Origin: Planctomycetota bacterium
Lineage (GTDB): Bacteria > Planctomycetota > Phycisphaerae > WQYP01
Direction: 5' to 3'
NCBI GenBank assembly: GCA_021809365.1
Contig: JAKBAC010000063.1
Coordinates: forward strand, 1-17,227
DNA: 17,227 bases
A program made the position numbers and the translations under genes. Below the pieces are notes generated by a model, which searched no databases, was not told the origin of the DNA, and worked only from the letters and a program-made list of their open reading frames with translations. Position 1 is the first letter of the stretch. Each line of letters begins with the position of its first letter. Shown piece by piece: positions 8,251 to 15,152 of this stretch.

Positions 8251-9537
8251 CTAAACCAACTTGCTGGAAGTCCATTGGGCCAGGGCGTACAGCATGGGCA
8301 CCGTAACCCAGTGCGGTCGAATATCCCGCGGGCGAATGGCCAACAGGTTGGCGTCATTGGGGTGCGGCTCCGGTGCGTGGCCCAGGGCACTGACAGGAAT
8401 ATAAATAACCGTTGCGGAAACGGCCTCCGCCATGGAGACAATTTCCGGGGTACTTGAAAGCAGGAGTTGCCGCACTTTGCCCGATACCCGTTTGACGCGG
8501 GCAATATCCACCTGCATCCTGGCGGAGCCGCTCGCGGCTAGATAAGGTTCTTCCATAATGTCCTCATCAACCAGCGGTGCCCAGATATCGGACTTGCTTA
8601 CGCAAATGACTAGAGGACGGTCAGTTCGTGCCTGCGGCCCCAGTCCGCCGTAGCGCCGCATCCGGCCGGCCGCTTCATTGAGCAGAGATTCCTGCCGCAA
8701 GGTTTTCCGCCCGGTCTGAATTTGCGGATCGTTGCTGAATGCGCCGCATTTGGCCCGCATCCGTGGGTCCTGCGTGGGATCAAAAAGAAACAAAATCATC
8801 TGGGCTTTGCCCAGATGCTGCGTAACGGGGCGGCCCGGGGTATCGGCACCGGGCAAATAGCTTTCGCCCGCATTATCGTAAACACATACCACACGAGAAA
8901 TCTCGCCGGAATGTTTGAAGCGCTGGTGCTCCGGTGTCGGCTTGAGGGAAAACAGAAACGGACGGGTATAGGCGGTACTTTGACCGCCGATGTTTGCCAC
9001 ATCGTAAATGTCTCCCTGCTCCTCTGTTTTAGCAATGTACGTTAGCGCATCGGGGTCCGTGGCCAGAAAAAGCTGTTCCTCATATCCATTAATCAGATGA
9101 TTTGCGGCAGCATCGATATCCGACCAGGCAAGGGAAAAGTTTCCCGGCAATCGTTGCCGCAACTCCCATACCATGGCGGCTAGAAAATTGGATTTCCCGC
9201 TGCCCGGGCCGCCAATGACCGAAATGAACAGCGGCGTGTTTTCAATGACCTCGCGCGGTATGGCCAAGTGACAGCGCGGGCAAGCCATTCTATGAGAAAT
9301 CGTCCCAGAGGCGTCCAAGGCCTGCCCGCCCACGGTGAAGCGGCTGGGCAAAAATCTGGCGGGATGCTCAGTACCTAACACCGGATCGCCCATGAGGTCC
9401 GGATGAGAACTGATCCACAGGATGTCCTCCGGAGAGCAAATATTCCAGCAATGGGGACAGGTGATCTTGGAAAGCAACCGCACGGCCGGTGCCGCGGCAA
9501 CCGCTCCGGTGCCACTGCGCGAATTTGTCATGGTCAT
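8251..9537 (-). CDS. Zinc-ribbon P-loop GTPase, Double-GTPase-2-like
   Basis: 428 residues. An N-terminal split zinc ribbon (C27xxC30 and C86xxC89) is followed by Walker A GGPGSGKS (109-116), a switch-like DNAG (221-224) after a beta-strand VVCVY, a hydrophobic strand AQMILFLFDPTQ, a G4-type VSKSD (313-317, against canonical NKxD) and a later strand VIYIPVSALGH that fits G5 (SAL). The order and spacing are those of a TRAFAC-like GTPase. The zinc ribbon plus GTPase, next to a GAP1-N2 gene, recalls the family Pfam calls Double-GTPase 2 (from memory). It has no membrane helix, so it is a cytosolic nucleotide switch. Its start has GGAG 8 bases upstream. It is the first gene of the leftward operon. 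An AAA-type or STAND ATPase is less likely, because no Walker B/sensor pattern is seen. Confidence 0.8.
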   Translation of the reverse strand: MTMTNSRSGTGAVAAAPAVRLLSKITCPHCWNICSPEDILWISSHPDLMGDPVLGTEHPARFLPSRFTVGGQALDASGTISHRMACPRCHLAIPREVIENTPLFISVIGGPGSGKSNFLAAMVWELRQRLPGNFSLAWSDIDAAANHLINGYEEQLFLATDPDALTYIAKTEEQGDIYDVANIGGQSTAYTRPFLFSLKPTPEHQRFKHSGEISRVVCVYDNAGESYLPGADTPGRPVTQHLGKAQMILFLFDPTQDPRMRAKCGAFSNDPQIQTGRKTLRQESLLNEAAGRMRRYGGLGPQARTDRPLVICVSKSDIWAPLVDEDIMEEPYLAASGSARMQVDIARVKRVSGKVRQLLLSSTPEIVSMAEAVSATVIYIPVSALGHAPEPHPNDANLLAIRPRDIRPHWVTVPMLYALAQWTSSKLV

Positions 9538-9687
9538 CAGCGAATCTCCATTGCCGTGCCAGCCTGCCTACCGACGAACCAGCGGCTGGCTCACTACCAT
9601 CCCAAACCATGAATCTTGACGGTGGCCGACACATGAACCTTAGTCGGAAACCTGAAATCCCCGCAGGGACTCCCCCACGGTCCACAA

Positions 9688-9716
9688 ATACTAAATCCCA
9701 TCACACGCTAAATCAA
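9688..9716 (-). promoter_or_regulatory. Candidate promoter for the leftward operon
   Basis: Minus-strand TTGATT (9716-9711), a 17-base spacer and TAGTAT (9693-9688), each 4 of 6 to the sigma70 consensus. A start near 9681 would give a leader of about 145 bases to the GTPase ATG. The match is weak. Confidence 0.3.
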
Positions 9717-9788
9717 GTAATTACTGGAATTGAAAAAGCGCGGGGCGTAGCAATATTTCCGGGCCGCACGGCCGTGCCGGGAAACCTC

Positions 9789-9807
9789 GCAAAGCAGCCG
9801 GCTTTGC
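9789..9807. repeat. Perfect inverted repeat in the divergent region
   Basis: GCAAAGC and GCTTTGC around a 5-base loop. An overlapping alternative pairs CCGGC with GCCGG (9798-9810). It lies outside both predicted transcripts, so it is more likely a protein-binding site than an RNA hairpin. Confidence 0.4.
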
Positions 9808-9883
9808 CGGTGGTGGAACGCATCCCAAAAATACCCCGCTTCGCCAGGGCCAAACCGAGTGAGTTGCCGCCAATTTACTGTTA

Positions 9884-9901
9884 TTCCGGCCCCGCCCGGA
9901 A
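9884..9901. repeat. Inverted repeat upstream of the rightward promoter
   Basis: TTCCGG and CCGGAA with a 6-base C-rich loop, centred about 50 bases upstream of the -35 element. This position would suit an activator or operator site. Confidence 0.35.
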
Positions 9902-9940
9902 AAATTACCACGTGCCGCCCGCCTCCGGCAGCCTGCCGAT

Positions 9941-9968
9941 TTGACAAAACAGGAAAACGGCGCATACT
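9941..9968 (+). promoter_or_regulatory. Sigma70-type promoter of the rightward operon
   Basis: A perfect TTGACA (9941-9946), a 16-base spacer and CATACT (9963-9968, 4 of 6 to TATAAT). The predicted transcript starts near 9975, just after the in-frame ATG at 9974. Translation should therefore start at the next in-frame ATG, 10016. Confidence 0.55.
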
Positions 9969-10015
9969 CATAAATGTATCAAGACAACCAAAAAAAGGGA
10001 ACGGGGCGAAGCGGT

Positions 10016-11794
10016 ATGTCGATCATCGTGGTATGCCATAAATGCGGAACGCTGGCTACCGTGCCGGATTCAGCGGCGGGAATGCATGGCAAATGCGAGC
10101 GCTGCGGCGGTGTGACGTACGTTCCAGGTGGCGTGGTCAAACGCTGCTGCGTCTGTCAGATTGATGTTTCCCATACCGAACGCACGAAAGACGCCGCAGG
10201 GAACTATTACTGCGCGCAATGCGCAAGAGCAAAACGAAACGCGGTGGAGGCTGAGGCGGCAGTGAAAGCTTCGGCAACTCCAGAGCCGGGGGCCGCAAGT
10301 GAATCAGCCGTTTGTGTTCTATGCAAAGCCGATGTACCCAAGAGAATCCTCTGCAATTTTGATGACGATTTGGTCTGCATCGCGTGCGCCAAGCAGGCAG
10401 GCTTGGGAACGACATCCTACCGGAAAAAGAAAACCCGATGGGGTGGCCGCCGCGTAATCTACCGCTGCCCGCAATGCCAGGGCGATCTTGAATCCGCACT
10501 GGATGAAGCGGGCAAGGAGGATTACTGCCCACAATGCGGAGCAGCGTTTGATGTGCCGGGGCACTATGAGAAATTAAAGGCCACGCGGCCGACGACGGTG
10601 CCCAAGCCGCAGGGTGCAGTGGCTGGGACCGCGCCAGACCCGGCCGACAGCCAGCCATCCGTCTCCCCGGAGACCTCGCCAGGGCCGCCACTTAAAACTG
10701 TGATGGGGAAGGGAAAATTGCTGGCGATCAGTGCCTCGGCGGTGGCCGCCGTGCTGGTTTTGGCCTCGATGATAAACTACGTGATGATGAAGCCGAAGAC
10801 AGCCCTGCCGCAGGCCAGACCAGCTATGACCCAGGCCAACGTGGCCAAGCCGACCGCGACAGGAACCGTCGCGGCAGCCAAGGTCACAGCGGCGCAGGCC
10901 GGGACAGCAGCCACGAAACCGGTAGCGGCAAAAGGGACTGTCGCGAAGGCGAGACCCACGCCAATCCCGCCCAAGGCTGACCCCGCCGCAAAGCTACCAC
11001 CGGCGAAAGTGGCGGCACCATCGGTGGCGACGGATTTATTAAATCAGCTAAAGGCTGTGGCAGCCAAGGTGGCGGTCACGGCGGCGGCCGATCCAAATCC
11101 CGTTGCGGCGTCGCTGCCGGGTTTCCGCAGTCTTAGTGCGGATGTCGCGCTATCAGAGCTTGAATCCGGCTGCACCTACGAGGGTGCTAATACCTACGTA
11201 ACCATATCAGGCACGCAAGCGGCCGCGACATTTCCTAGATGGCACGCGGAGGCAACCGCAATGTACCCTCGGCAGTTCGTGCAACCGGAATGGCGAATCA
11301 TGGTGAGGGGCGGAAAACCGATCACCAAAATGCTCACGGCGATGCCGCTCGCGGGAGGAGGCCTCGCCGGGTTCGACTATCAGAAGAAGCCTGGAACCAA
11401 CGAGCCGATGGTAAAATTCTACCGCCACCGGGGCGGCGTGGCGGGATTGGTCTTTATCGACAGCACCGAACTTTACAACAGCCTCAGGACGAACAGCATG
11501 CAACGGGCCAGGATGGTCTTTCGCGCCTACGCCGCTAAAAATGTCGGGGCCGTCGCAAAGTGCATGTCGGCGATGGGCTTGCCATACTGTGGGATTGTGG
11601 TGAACTACGGAATTAAACGGTTTGGGTCAAAAGATGCAGCGATACACGCGCGGGCCTTGGTGCTGATCGCGTCGTGCGGCCTTGTAAACCAGTTCACCAA
11701 GGGGCGCGCCACCATCCAATTGCTCATGCGAAAGTCAGACTGTTTCGAAGAGAGTGGAAGCGGCGGCCTTTTTAAGATAAGGGTACACTACTGA
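10016..11794 (+). CDS. Multi-zinc-ribbon, single-pass protein with TonB-like linker
   Basis: 592 residues from ATG 10016; GGGG at 10003-10006 is 9 bases upstream, and the promoter position excludes ATG 9974. The N-terminal 180 residues carry serial CxxC knuckles: C7/C10 with C27/C30, C44/C47 with C66/C69, C100/C103 with C121/C124, and C151/C154 with C171/C174. This is four zinc ribbons in the cytosol. A membrane helix follows at about 235-258 (LLAISASAVAAVLVLASMIN), then an Ala/Lys/Pro/Thr-rich low-complexity linker (260-345). The C-terminal domain (about 365-592) has no motif I recognise. The layout (cytosolic head, one helix, long Pro/Lys linker, folded end) resembles TonB/TolA, and the next genes are ExbB/TolQ- and TolR-like, so it may be the energy-transducing arm. 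That is inference; no sequence similarity to TonB is claimed. First gene of the operon. Confidence 0.8.
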   Translation: MSIIVVCHKCGTLATVPDSAAGMHGKCERCGGVTYVPGGVVKRCCVCQIDVSHTERTKDAAGNYYCAQCARAKRNAVEAEAAVKASATPEPGAASESAVCVLCKADVPKRILCNFDDDLVCIACAKQAGLGTTSYRKKKTRWGGRRVIYRCPQCQGDLESALDEAGKEDYCPQCGAAFDVPGHYEKLKATRPTTVPKPQGAVAGTAPDPADSQPSVSPETSPGPPLKTVMGKGKLLAISASAVAAVLVLASMINYVMMKPKTALPQARPAMTQANVAKPTATGTVAAAKVTAAQAGTAATKPVAAKGTVAKARPTPIPPKADPAAKLPPAKVAAPSVATDLLNQLKAVAAKVAVTAAADPNPVAASLPGFRSLSADVALSELESGCTYEGANTYVTISGTQAAATFPRWHAEATAMYPRQFVQPEWRIMVRGGKPITKMLTAMPLAGGGLAGFDYQKKPGTNEPMVKFYRHRGGVAGLVFIDSTELYNSLRTNSMQRARMVFRAYAAKNVGAVAKCMSAMGLPYCGIVVNYGIKRFGSKDAAIHARALVLIASCGLVNQFTKGRATIQLLMRKSDCFEESGSGGLFKIRVHY

Positions 11795-11881
11795 CGCCCG
11801 CCCCGGCGAGATCGCTGCAGTCGCAAGGGGCGACTTGGCTCGCGGAAGCACCACCCATAGTGATCGTATAAGGAACATTCG

Positions 11882-12919
11882 ATGACCTTTGCAACTTGTA
11901 AAACCTGCGGCGGAGAGCTGAAAATCGACGCCCAAAGCCAGGCCGCTCGCTGTGAATTTTGTGACGGCGTCGCACCGCCCACGCGTCGCGACAGCATGTT
12001 TGCTGATCGCCTGGCCATGCTGGCCATCGGATTGGCTGTAATATGCGCCGCTGCTTTCCTCGGGTTGGCGCCCATCCTGCTGCCACCGCAATCCGCGCTG
12101 TATTACCTGTTCTTCAACCACGGTTGGGTACCCTACGTATGCGTGCTGCTGTTCTTTACGGCATTCTGGATGCTGGTGCTGAAATTCCCAGTCATCAACC
12201 GCGAGTTTGCGGTTTTTGACCTGGACCTGCTGCCGCTGGAACATAATCAGATTATTGACGCCGCGATGAGCCGCAAAATTCTCGCCCGCATCAATCGCCT
12301 TAACCAGGACCAGAAAAAGCGGCTGCTGGTATCGCGTATCCGCCACGCGCTGATGCGGTTTACGCAACTGGGCACCGCGGAAAAATTGGATGATTTACTG
12401 CGCTATCGGGCCGAGACTGATCTGGCGGCTATGGAATCCAGCTACGCGGCACCGCGGTTTATCATCTGGGCGATTCCTGTGCTGGGTTTTGTCGGAACCG
12501 TCATGGGAATCAGCGCGGGCGTGCAGAATTTCAGCACGCTGATTCAAAACGCGTCCAATCTTTCAGGCCTGCGACACTCCCTGAAAGGAGTCACTTACGG
12601 CTTGGGGCAGGCTTTTCAAACCACGATGCTCGCATTGACCATGAGCTTAATTCTTATGCTTATTATGAGCGTCATCCAGCGGCGCGAAGACCACCTGCTG
12701 GCTTCAATTGATGAGTATTGCGCTGAGAATCTCCTGCAAAAAGCCACGCTTGGCTATGATCAGCCCACAGCCGATGACAATCGCCGATTATTCCAGAGCA
12801 TCCAAAAACTCCTGGAACGCCTCACCGAACAAGCTACCCCAGTCGCACCTGCGGGGGCTCCCGTGGAGAACCCACGTCGCGCGGATCCCGGCCCCTCGTC
12901 CCCCAAGGCCGGGAGTTGA
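11882..12919 (+). CDS. MotA/TolQ/ExbB-type proton-channel subunit with N-terminal zinc ribbon
   Basis: 345 residues. A zinc ribbon opens the protein (C6xxC9 and C24xxC27). Four membrane helices follow at about 43-66, 84-103, 193-213 and 245-266. The family signature is clear: the helix with PVLGFVGTVMGI (199-210) and the following GLGQAFQTTMLALTMSL (240-256) correspond to the conserved third and fourth helices of MotA/TolQ/ExbB/ZorA, with Thr residues lining the ion path. The large cytosolic loop (104-190) sits between helices 2 and 3. The C-terminal tail (268-345) is helical, then Pro-rich and disordered. AAGGAA lies 6 bases before the start, 87 bases after the previous gene. It should form an inner-membrane stator around the two TolR/MotB-like subunits encoded just downstream and convert proton flow into movement. 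The zinc ribbon on such a subunit is unusual. Confidence 0.9.
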   Translation: MTFATCKTCGGELKIDAQSQAARCEFCDGVAPPTRRDSMFADRLAMLAIGLAVICAAAFLGLAPILLPPQSALYYLFFNHGWVPYVCVLLFFTAFWMLVLKFPVINREFAVFDLDLLPLEHNQIIDAAMSRKILARINRLNQDQKKRLLVSRIRHALMRFTQLGTAEKLDDLLRYRAETDLAAMESSYAAPRFIIWAIPVLGFVGTVMGISAGVQNFSTLIQNASNLSGLRHSLKGVTYGLGQAFQTTMLALTMSLILMLIMSVIQRREDHLLASIDEYCAENLLQKATLGYDQPTADDNRRLFQSIQKLLERLTEQATPVAPAGAPVENPRRADPGPSSPKAGS

Positions 12920-12922
12920 ATA

Positions 12923-13774
12923 ATGGCGTACCGGAGAAGTGCCCGGCAGGTGGAAATATTCAATTTTTCATTTCTGGATATTCTGGCCTGCACAATCGGA
13001 TTGCTGATCTTCATCCTGGTGATGATCTTTCTGCTTCAGTCCGCCACGCGGCTTACCGATTACAAGAAAATTATCCAAACCAGGATGAAGGCTTTACGCG
13101 AAGTTCAGGCTGAGGCGAAAAGCACGGCCCATATTGCCAGTTCCATTGAATCGCAACTTTCCAAGATGCGGGACCGCAGGGATCCGCGACTGCTGTTGCT
13201 CCTGAAGGCGGCGCGTGAAGAAATGCGCCGGGCCAGGCAGGACGCCCATGTGCACACCACCGAATTATCCAGTTTGCAGGCTGGTATTGAATCGCAGCAG
13301 GCGGTCTATACCCAACAAACACAAGTGACACTAAATTCCCTCGATAGCAAGCTTGCCACCGTCATGCGGAAATTGGCCAAATTACAGGAGGATCAATCCG
13401 CAGCGCGGAAAGCCAACGCCTATGCCAGTGTCTTTTTCCAACCGATGAACACCCACAGCAGAAAGCATTTTAACATCCTGCACATTCTCTGCAGTTCCCG
13501 CGGATTGCAGATTCTTGATGTCCATCACAATGGCGGAGTCTCGGTGGCATTGATGACTCCGACCGATGAAATTGGCGATTCTGATTCCGCCTACCGGCTC
13601 GCCGTAGCAGCGATCAGTGAAAGGCATAATCCCCTGGTGATCTTCTGGATATACGCCGGCGGCGTCGACGCTTTTAACCAAGCGAAAGCCGAAATCCCAT
13701 CCGGAGTTCATTACGGCTATGAACCCGCGCTGCACCGTTGGAAATTTATGGTTGAAACGAGGGCCGGAAAATGA
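12923..13774 (+). CDS. TolR/MotB-like stator subunit 1 (single helix plus coiled coil)
   Basis: 283 residues. A short basic N-terminus is followed by one membrane helix (17-38) in FNFSFLDILACTIGLLIFI. Asp19 sits near its cytosolic end, where ExbD/TolR/MotB carry the protonatable Asp. Residues 45-165 form a long Gln/Arg/Ala-rich coiled coil. A C-terminal domain (170-283) contains ILHILCSSRGLQIL and PLVIFWIYAGGVDAFNQA, a distant match to the 'LVRP.G' motif that I remember from planctomycete proteins of this type. No OmpA-like peptidoglycan-binding motif is seen, unlike MotB or ZorB. GGGAG lies 7 bases before the ATG, and the gap to the channel gene is 3 bases, so the two are co-translated. It probably plugs and gates the channel while its outer domain senses or pushes on a partner. 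Confidence 0.85.
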   Translation: MAYRRSARQVEIFNFSFLDILACTIGLLIFILVMIFLLQSATRLTDYKKIIQTRMKALREVQAEAKSTAHIASSIESQLSKMRDRRDPRLLLLLKAAREEMRRARQDAHVHTTELSSLQAGIESQQAVYTQQTQVTLNSLDSKLATVMRKLAKLQEDQSAARKANAYASVFFQPMNTHSRKHFNILHILCSSRGLQILDVHHNGGVSVALMTPTDEIGDSDSAYRLAVAAISERHNPLVIFWIYAGGVDAFNQAKAEIPSGVHYGYEPALHRWKFMVETRAGK

Positions 13775-14673
13775 AAATGGAAGGCCGTGGCCGCAGTCGC
13801 GTGGATTTGTTTAACTTCTCTTTTTTGGATGTGCTGGCGTGCACCATCGGCCTGCTTATTTTCATTATGACCATTATCGCCATCACCAGCAGTTCCCCGG
13901 GAAACCCCAAGGCGGTCGCCAAAATTGATAAAATCAGGCGCATGGAGGCACAAGCGAAAATCCAATTGTCGCAGGCCCGGAAAAGCGAGGCCGTCTATGC
14001 CAATTTGCTTAGGAAAAGGGCGGCACAAACTTTAGACCTTAAAGGTGCGGACGCCCATCTGCGCCGAGAAATCGCCCGCATGGACCGCCAGACTGTGGAC
14101 TACAAGCGAATCGTCCAACAAACCAGGATCAAGATTATCGCGGCCCGCAAACTCCTGAAAAAAACCCAGCACCTCAACAAACCATCCAAAGCGATGGAAC
14201 TGCGTGACGCCATTCGCGCCACGCAGCGACAAATCACCGCTTGCGAAACACAGATTGCCGCGCTGGCCAAACTCAAAGCCTTGCACACCATCCGGTTTTA
14301 TATTCCTTATGTGCGCAAAACCACTCGGCATAACGTATTCTTTGAAGTTGCCAAGGACCGTATTTGGCGCATCGGATCCAAGGATTTCCACCACAATACG
14401 CTGCCGGGATTTCACGACGAATATATCCGCCGTTCCGGCGCGGTCCCCGATACGCTTTCGCAGTTTATTTCGCCCCATAATCCACCCCAATGCCTGACCA
14501 ATAATCGCCCCAGCCAAACCGTGCTGATTTTCTTAGTCCGCCCCAGCGGATTTGCCACCTACCAAGCCCTGGAACTCTTCGCCCGCAATAAGCACTATGC
14601 AGTTAATTGGTACCCCTCTACCACCAAACGCACCTTCATATTCCACCTGGTAAGCTCCGTCCCCCGGCAATAG
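13771..14673 (+). CDS. TolR/MotB-like stator subunit 2, paralogue of the preceding gene
   Basis: 300 residues. The ATG overlaps the previous stop as ATGA (13771-13774). The N-terminus repeats the previous protein's membrane segment almost exactly: FNFSFLDVLACTIGLLIFI at 14-32, with the intramembrane Asp at position 20. A coiled coil spans about 50-190. The outer domain (190-300) contains NVFFEVAKDRIWRI and TVLIFLVRPSGFATYQALEL, the clearer version of the LVRP.G motif. The two subunits keep the helix but diverge elsewhere, so they probably form a heterodimer inside the MotA/TolQ-like ring, like paired but unequal TolR/MotB chains. Last gene of the rightward operon, followed by a probable terminator at 14912-14961. 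Confidence 0.85.
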   Translation: MKMEGRGRSRVDLFNFSFLDVLACTIGLLIFIMTIIAITSSSPGNPKAVAKIDKIRRMEAQAKIQLSQARKSEAVYANLLRKRAAQTLDLKGADAHLRREIARMDRQTVDYKRIVQQTRIKIIAARKLLKKTQHLNKPSKAMELRDAIRATQRQITACETQIAALAKLKALHTIRFYIPYVRKTTRHNVFFEVAKDRIWRIGSKDFHHNTLPGFHDEYIRRSGAVPDTLSQFISPHNPPQCLTNNRPSQTVLIFLVRPSGFATYQALELFARNKHYAVNWYPSTTKRTFIFHLVSSVPRQ

Positions 14674-14743
14674 GCGACAGTGCAAATGGTAACCGTTCAA
14701 CGAGCCTGCACAGCCAACCCCAAGACCCTACTGTCGGCAGAAC

Positions 14744-15033
14744 CTGGAATCTGGAATCTCATCCAGCTCGCAGGTTGGCTCGCGGCACTGGATCAACCAC
14801 CGGATTACCCTCCGGTGCTCCCGTAAGTTCCCCTCGTTCCCAAATGTTTACTCATTATTCATTAAATAGCAGCGCAGCGCTTCAAAACCTTCTAACTCCC
14901 AACTCCTGCTCTGAAAATTCGCCAGACCTTCGCAACAGCGAAAAAACATGGCGATTTTTCATCCTGCGCGGGTGAGGCTTCGCATCATGGGAGACTAACT
15001 TCTATATCCTCGTCATTAGCCACTACTCATTAA
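14744..15033. repeat. Scattered tandem 7-base repeat pairs
   Basis: Four short arrays share a 7-base period but not one sequence: CTGGAAT twice (14744-14757), TACTCAT/TATTCAT (14849-14862), CTAACTC/CCAACTC (14892-14905) and TCATTAG/CCACTAC/TCATTAA (15013-15033). The repeated period rather than the repeated sequence is the notable point. They resemble the heptameric intergenic repeats known from cyanobacteria, by analogy only. Confidence 0.45.
14912..14961. terminator. Nested hairpin, probable bidirectional terminator
   Basis: Outer arms 14912-14924 and 14949-14961 pair over 13 bases with one mismatch. Inside is a second stem TTCGC/GCGAA (14929-14933 and 14938-14942) with a 4-base loop. The GC-rich part of the outer stem (TCGCCA/TGGCGA) is followed by TTTTT on the plus strand and by TTTT on the minus strand, so it can act for both convergent units. 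The large interrupted loop is atypical. Confidence 0.45.
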
Positions 15034-15053
15034 GCTCGCCCCCGCGCCTTATG

Positions 15054-15080
15054 ATCCGCGTTATCGGCGTAATCCGCGGT
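15054..15080. repeat. Three 9-base units, ATCCGCGTT type
   Basis: ATCCGCGTT, ATCGGCGTA and ATCCGCGGT run head to tail. The phrase resembles dispersed intergenic sequence that I remember from planctomycete genomes; function unknown. Confidence 0.4.
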
Positions 15081-15098
15081 TAAATCCCGTGGCGTTCC

Positions 15099-15125
15099 CG
15101 GCGACAGTGGTCGCTGCCCGTTTTT
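15099..15125 (+). terminator. Possible second rightward terminator
   Basis: A 7-bp stem, including one G-T pair, around loop AGTG (15099-15116), followed after 4 bases by TTTTT (15121-15125). The gap before the T-tract makes this weak. Confidence 0.25.
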
Positions 15126-15152
15126 CGTGCCTTTGGGTCTCGTGGCAAACAT

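Larger units (their letters stand above)
9538..9973. promoter_or_regulatory. Divergent control region between the two operons
   Basis: About 430 bases separate the GTPase start (minus) from the rightward promoter. I see no convincing gene here. It contains a rightward promoter (9941-9968), a weaker leftward candidate (9688-9716), and three palindromic elements. These are the perfect 12-base palindrome GCACGGCCGTGC inside an imperfect larger one (about 9759-9787), a 7-bp stem with 5-base loop (9789-9807), and TTCCGG/CCGGAA with a 6-base loop (9884-9901). None is followed by a T-tract, so they look more like operator sites than terminators. The shared region suggests co-regulation of both operons. 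Confidence 0.5.
14674..15152. other. Convergent spacer with degenerate short-period repeats
   Basis: 480 bases without a supported gene, between the rightward operon and the leftward GH43 gene. It holds tandem 7-base units, a 9-base-period block and a nested hairpin (separate entries). The sequence is otherwise unremarkable. Confidence 0.6.

Noticed and set aside
9633..9944. Open plus-strand frame in the divergent control region
   Set aside because: Low-complexity Pro/Ala/Arg composition, no ribosome site that fits and no domain. It ends at the promoter and overlaps the palindromes.
10137..10691. 184-codon minus-strand frame opposite the zinc-ribbon gene
   Set aside because: Its residues are the antisense of the CxxC region and the composition is unlike a folded protein.
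699..14673. Known Zorya system
   Set aside because: A MotA-like and two MotB-like genes are present, but no OmpA-type peptidoglycan-binding domain and no ZorC, ZorD or ZorE-like protein are visible.
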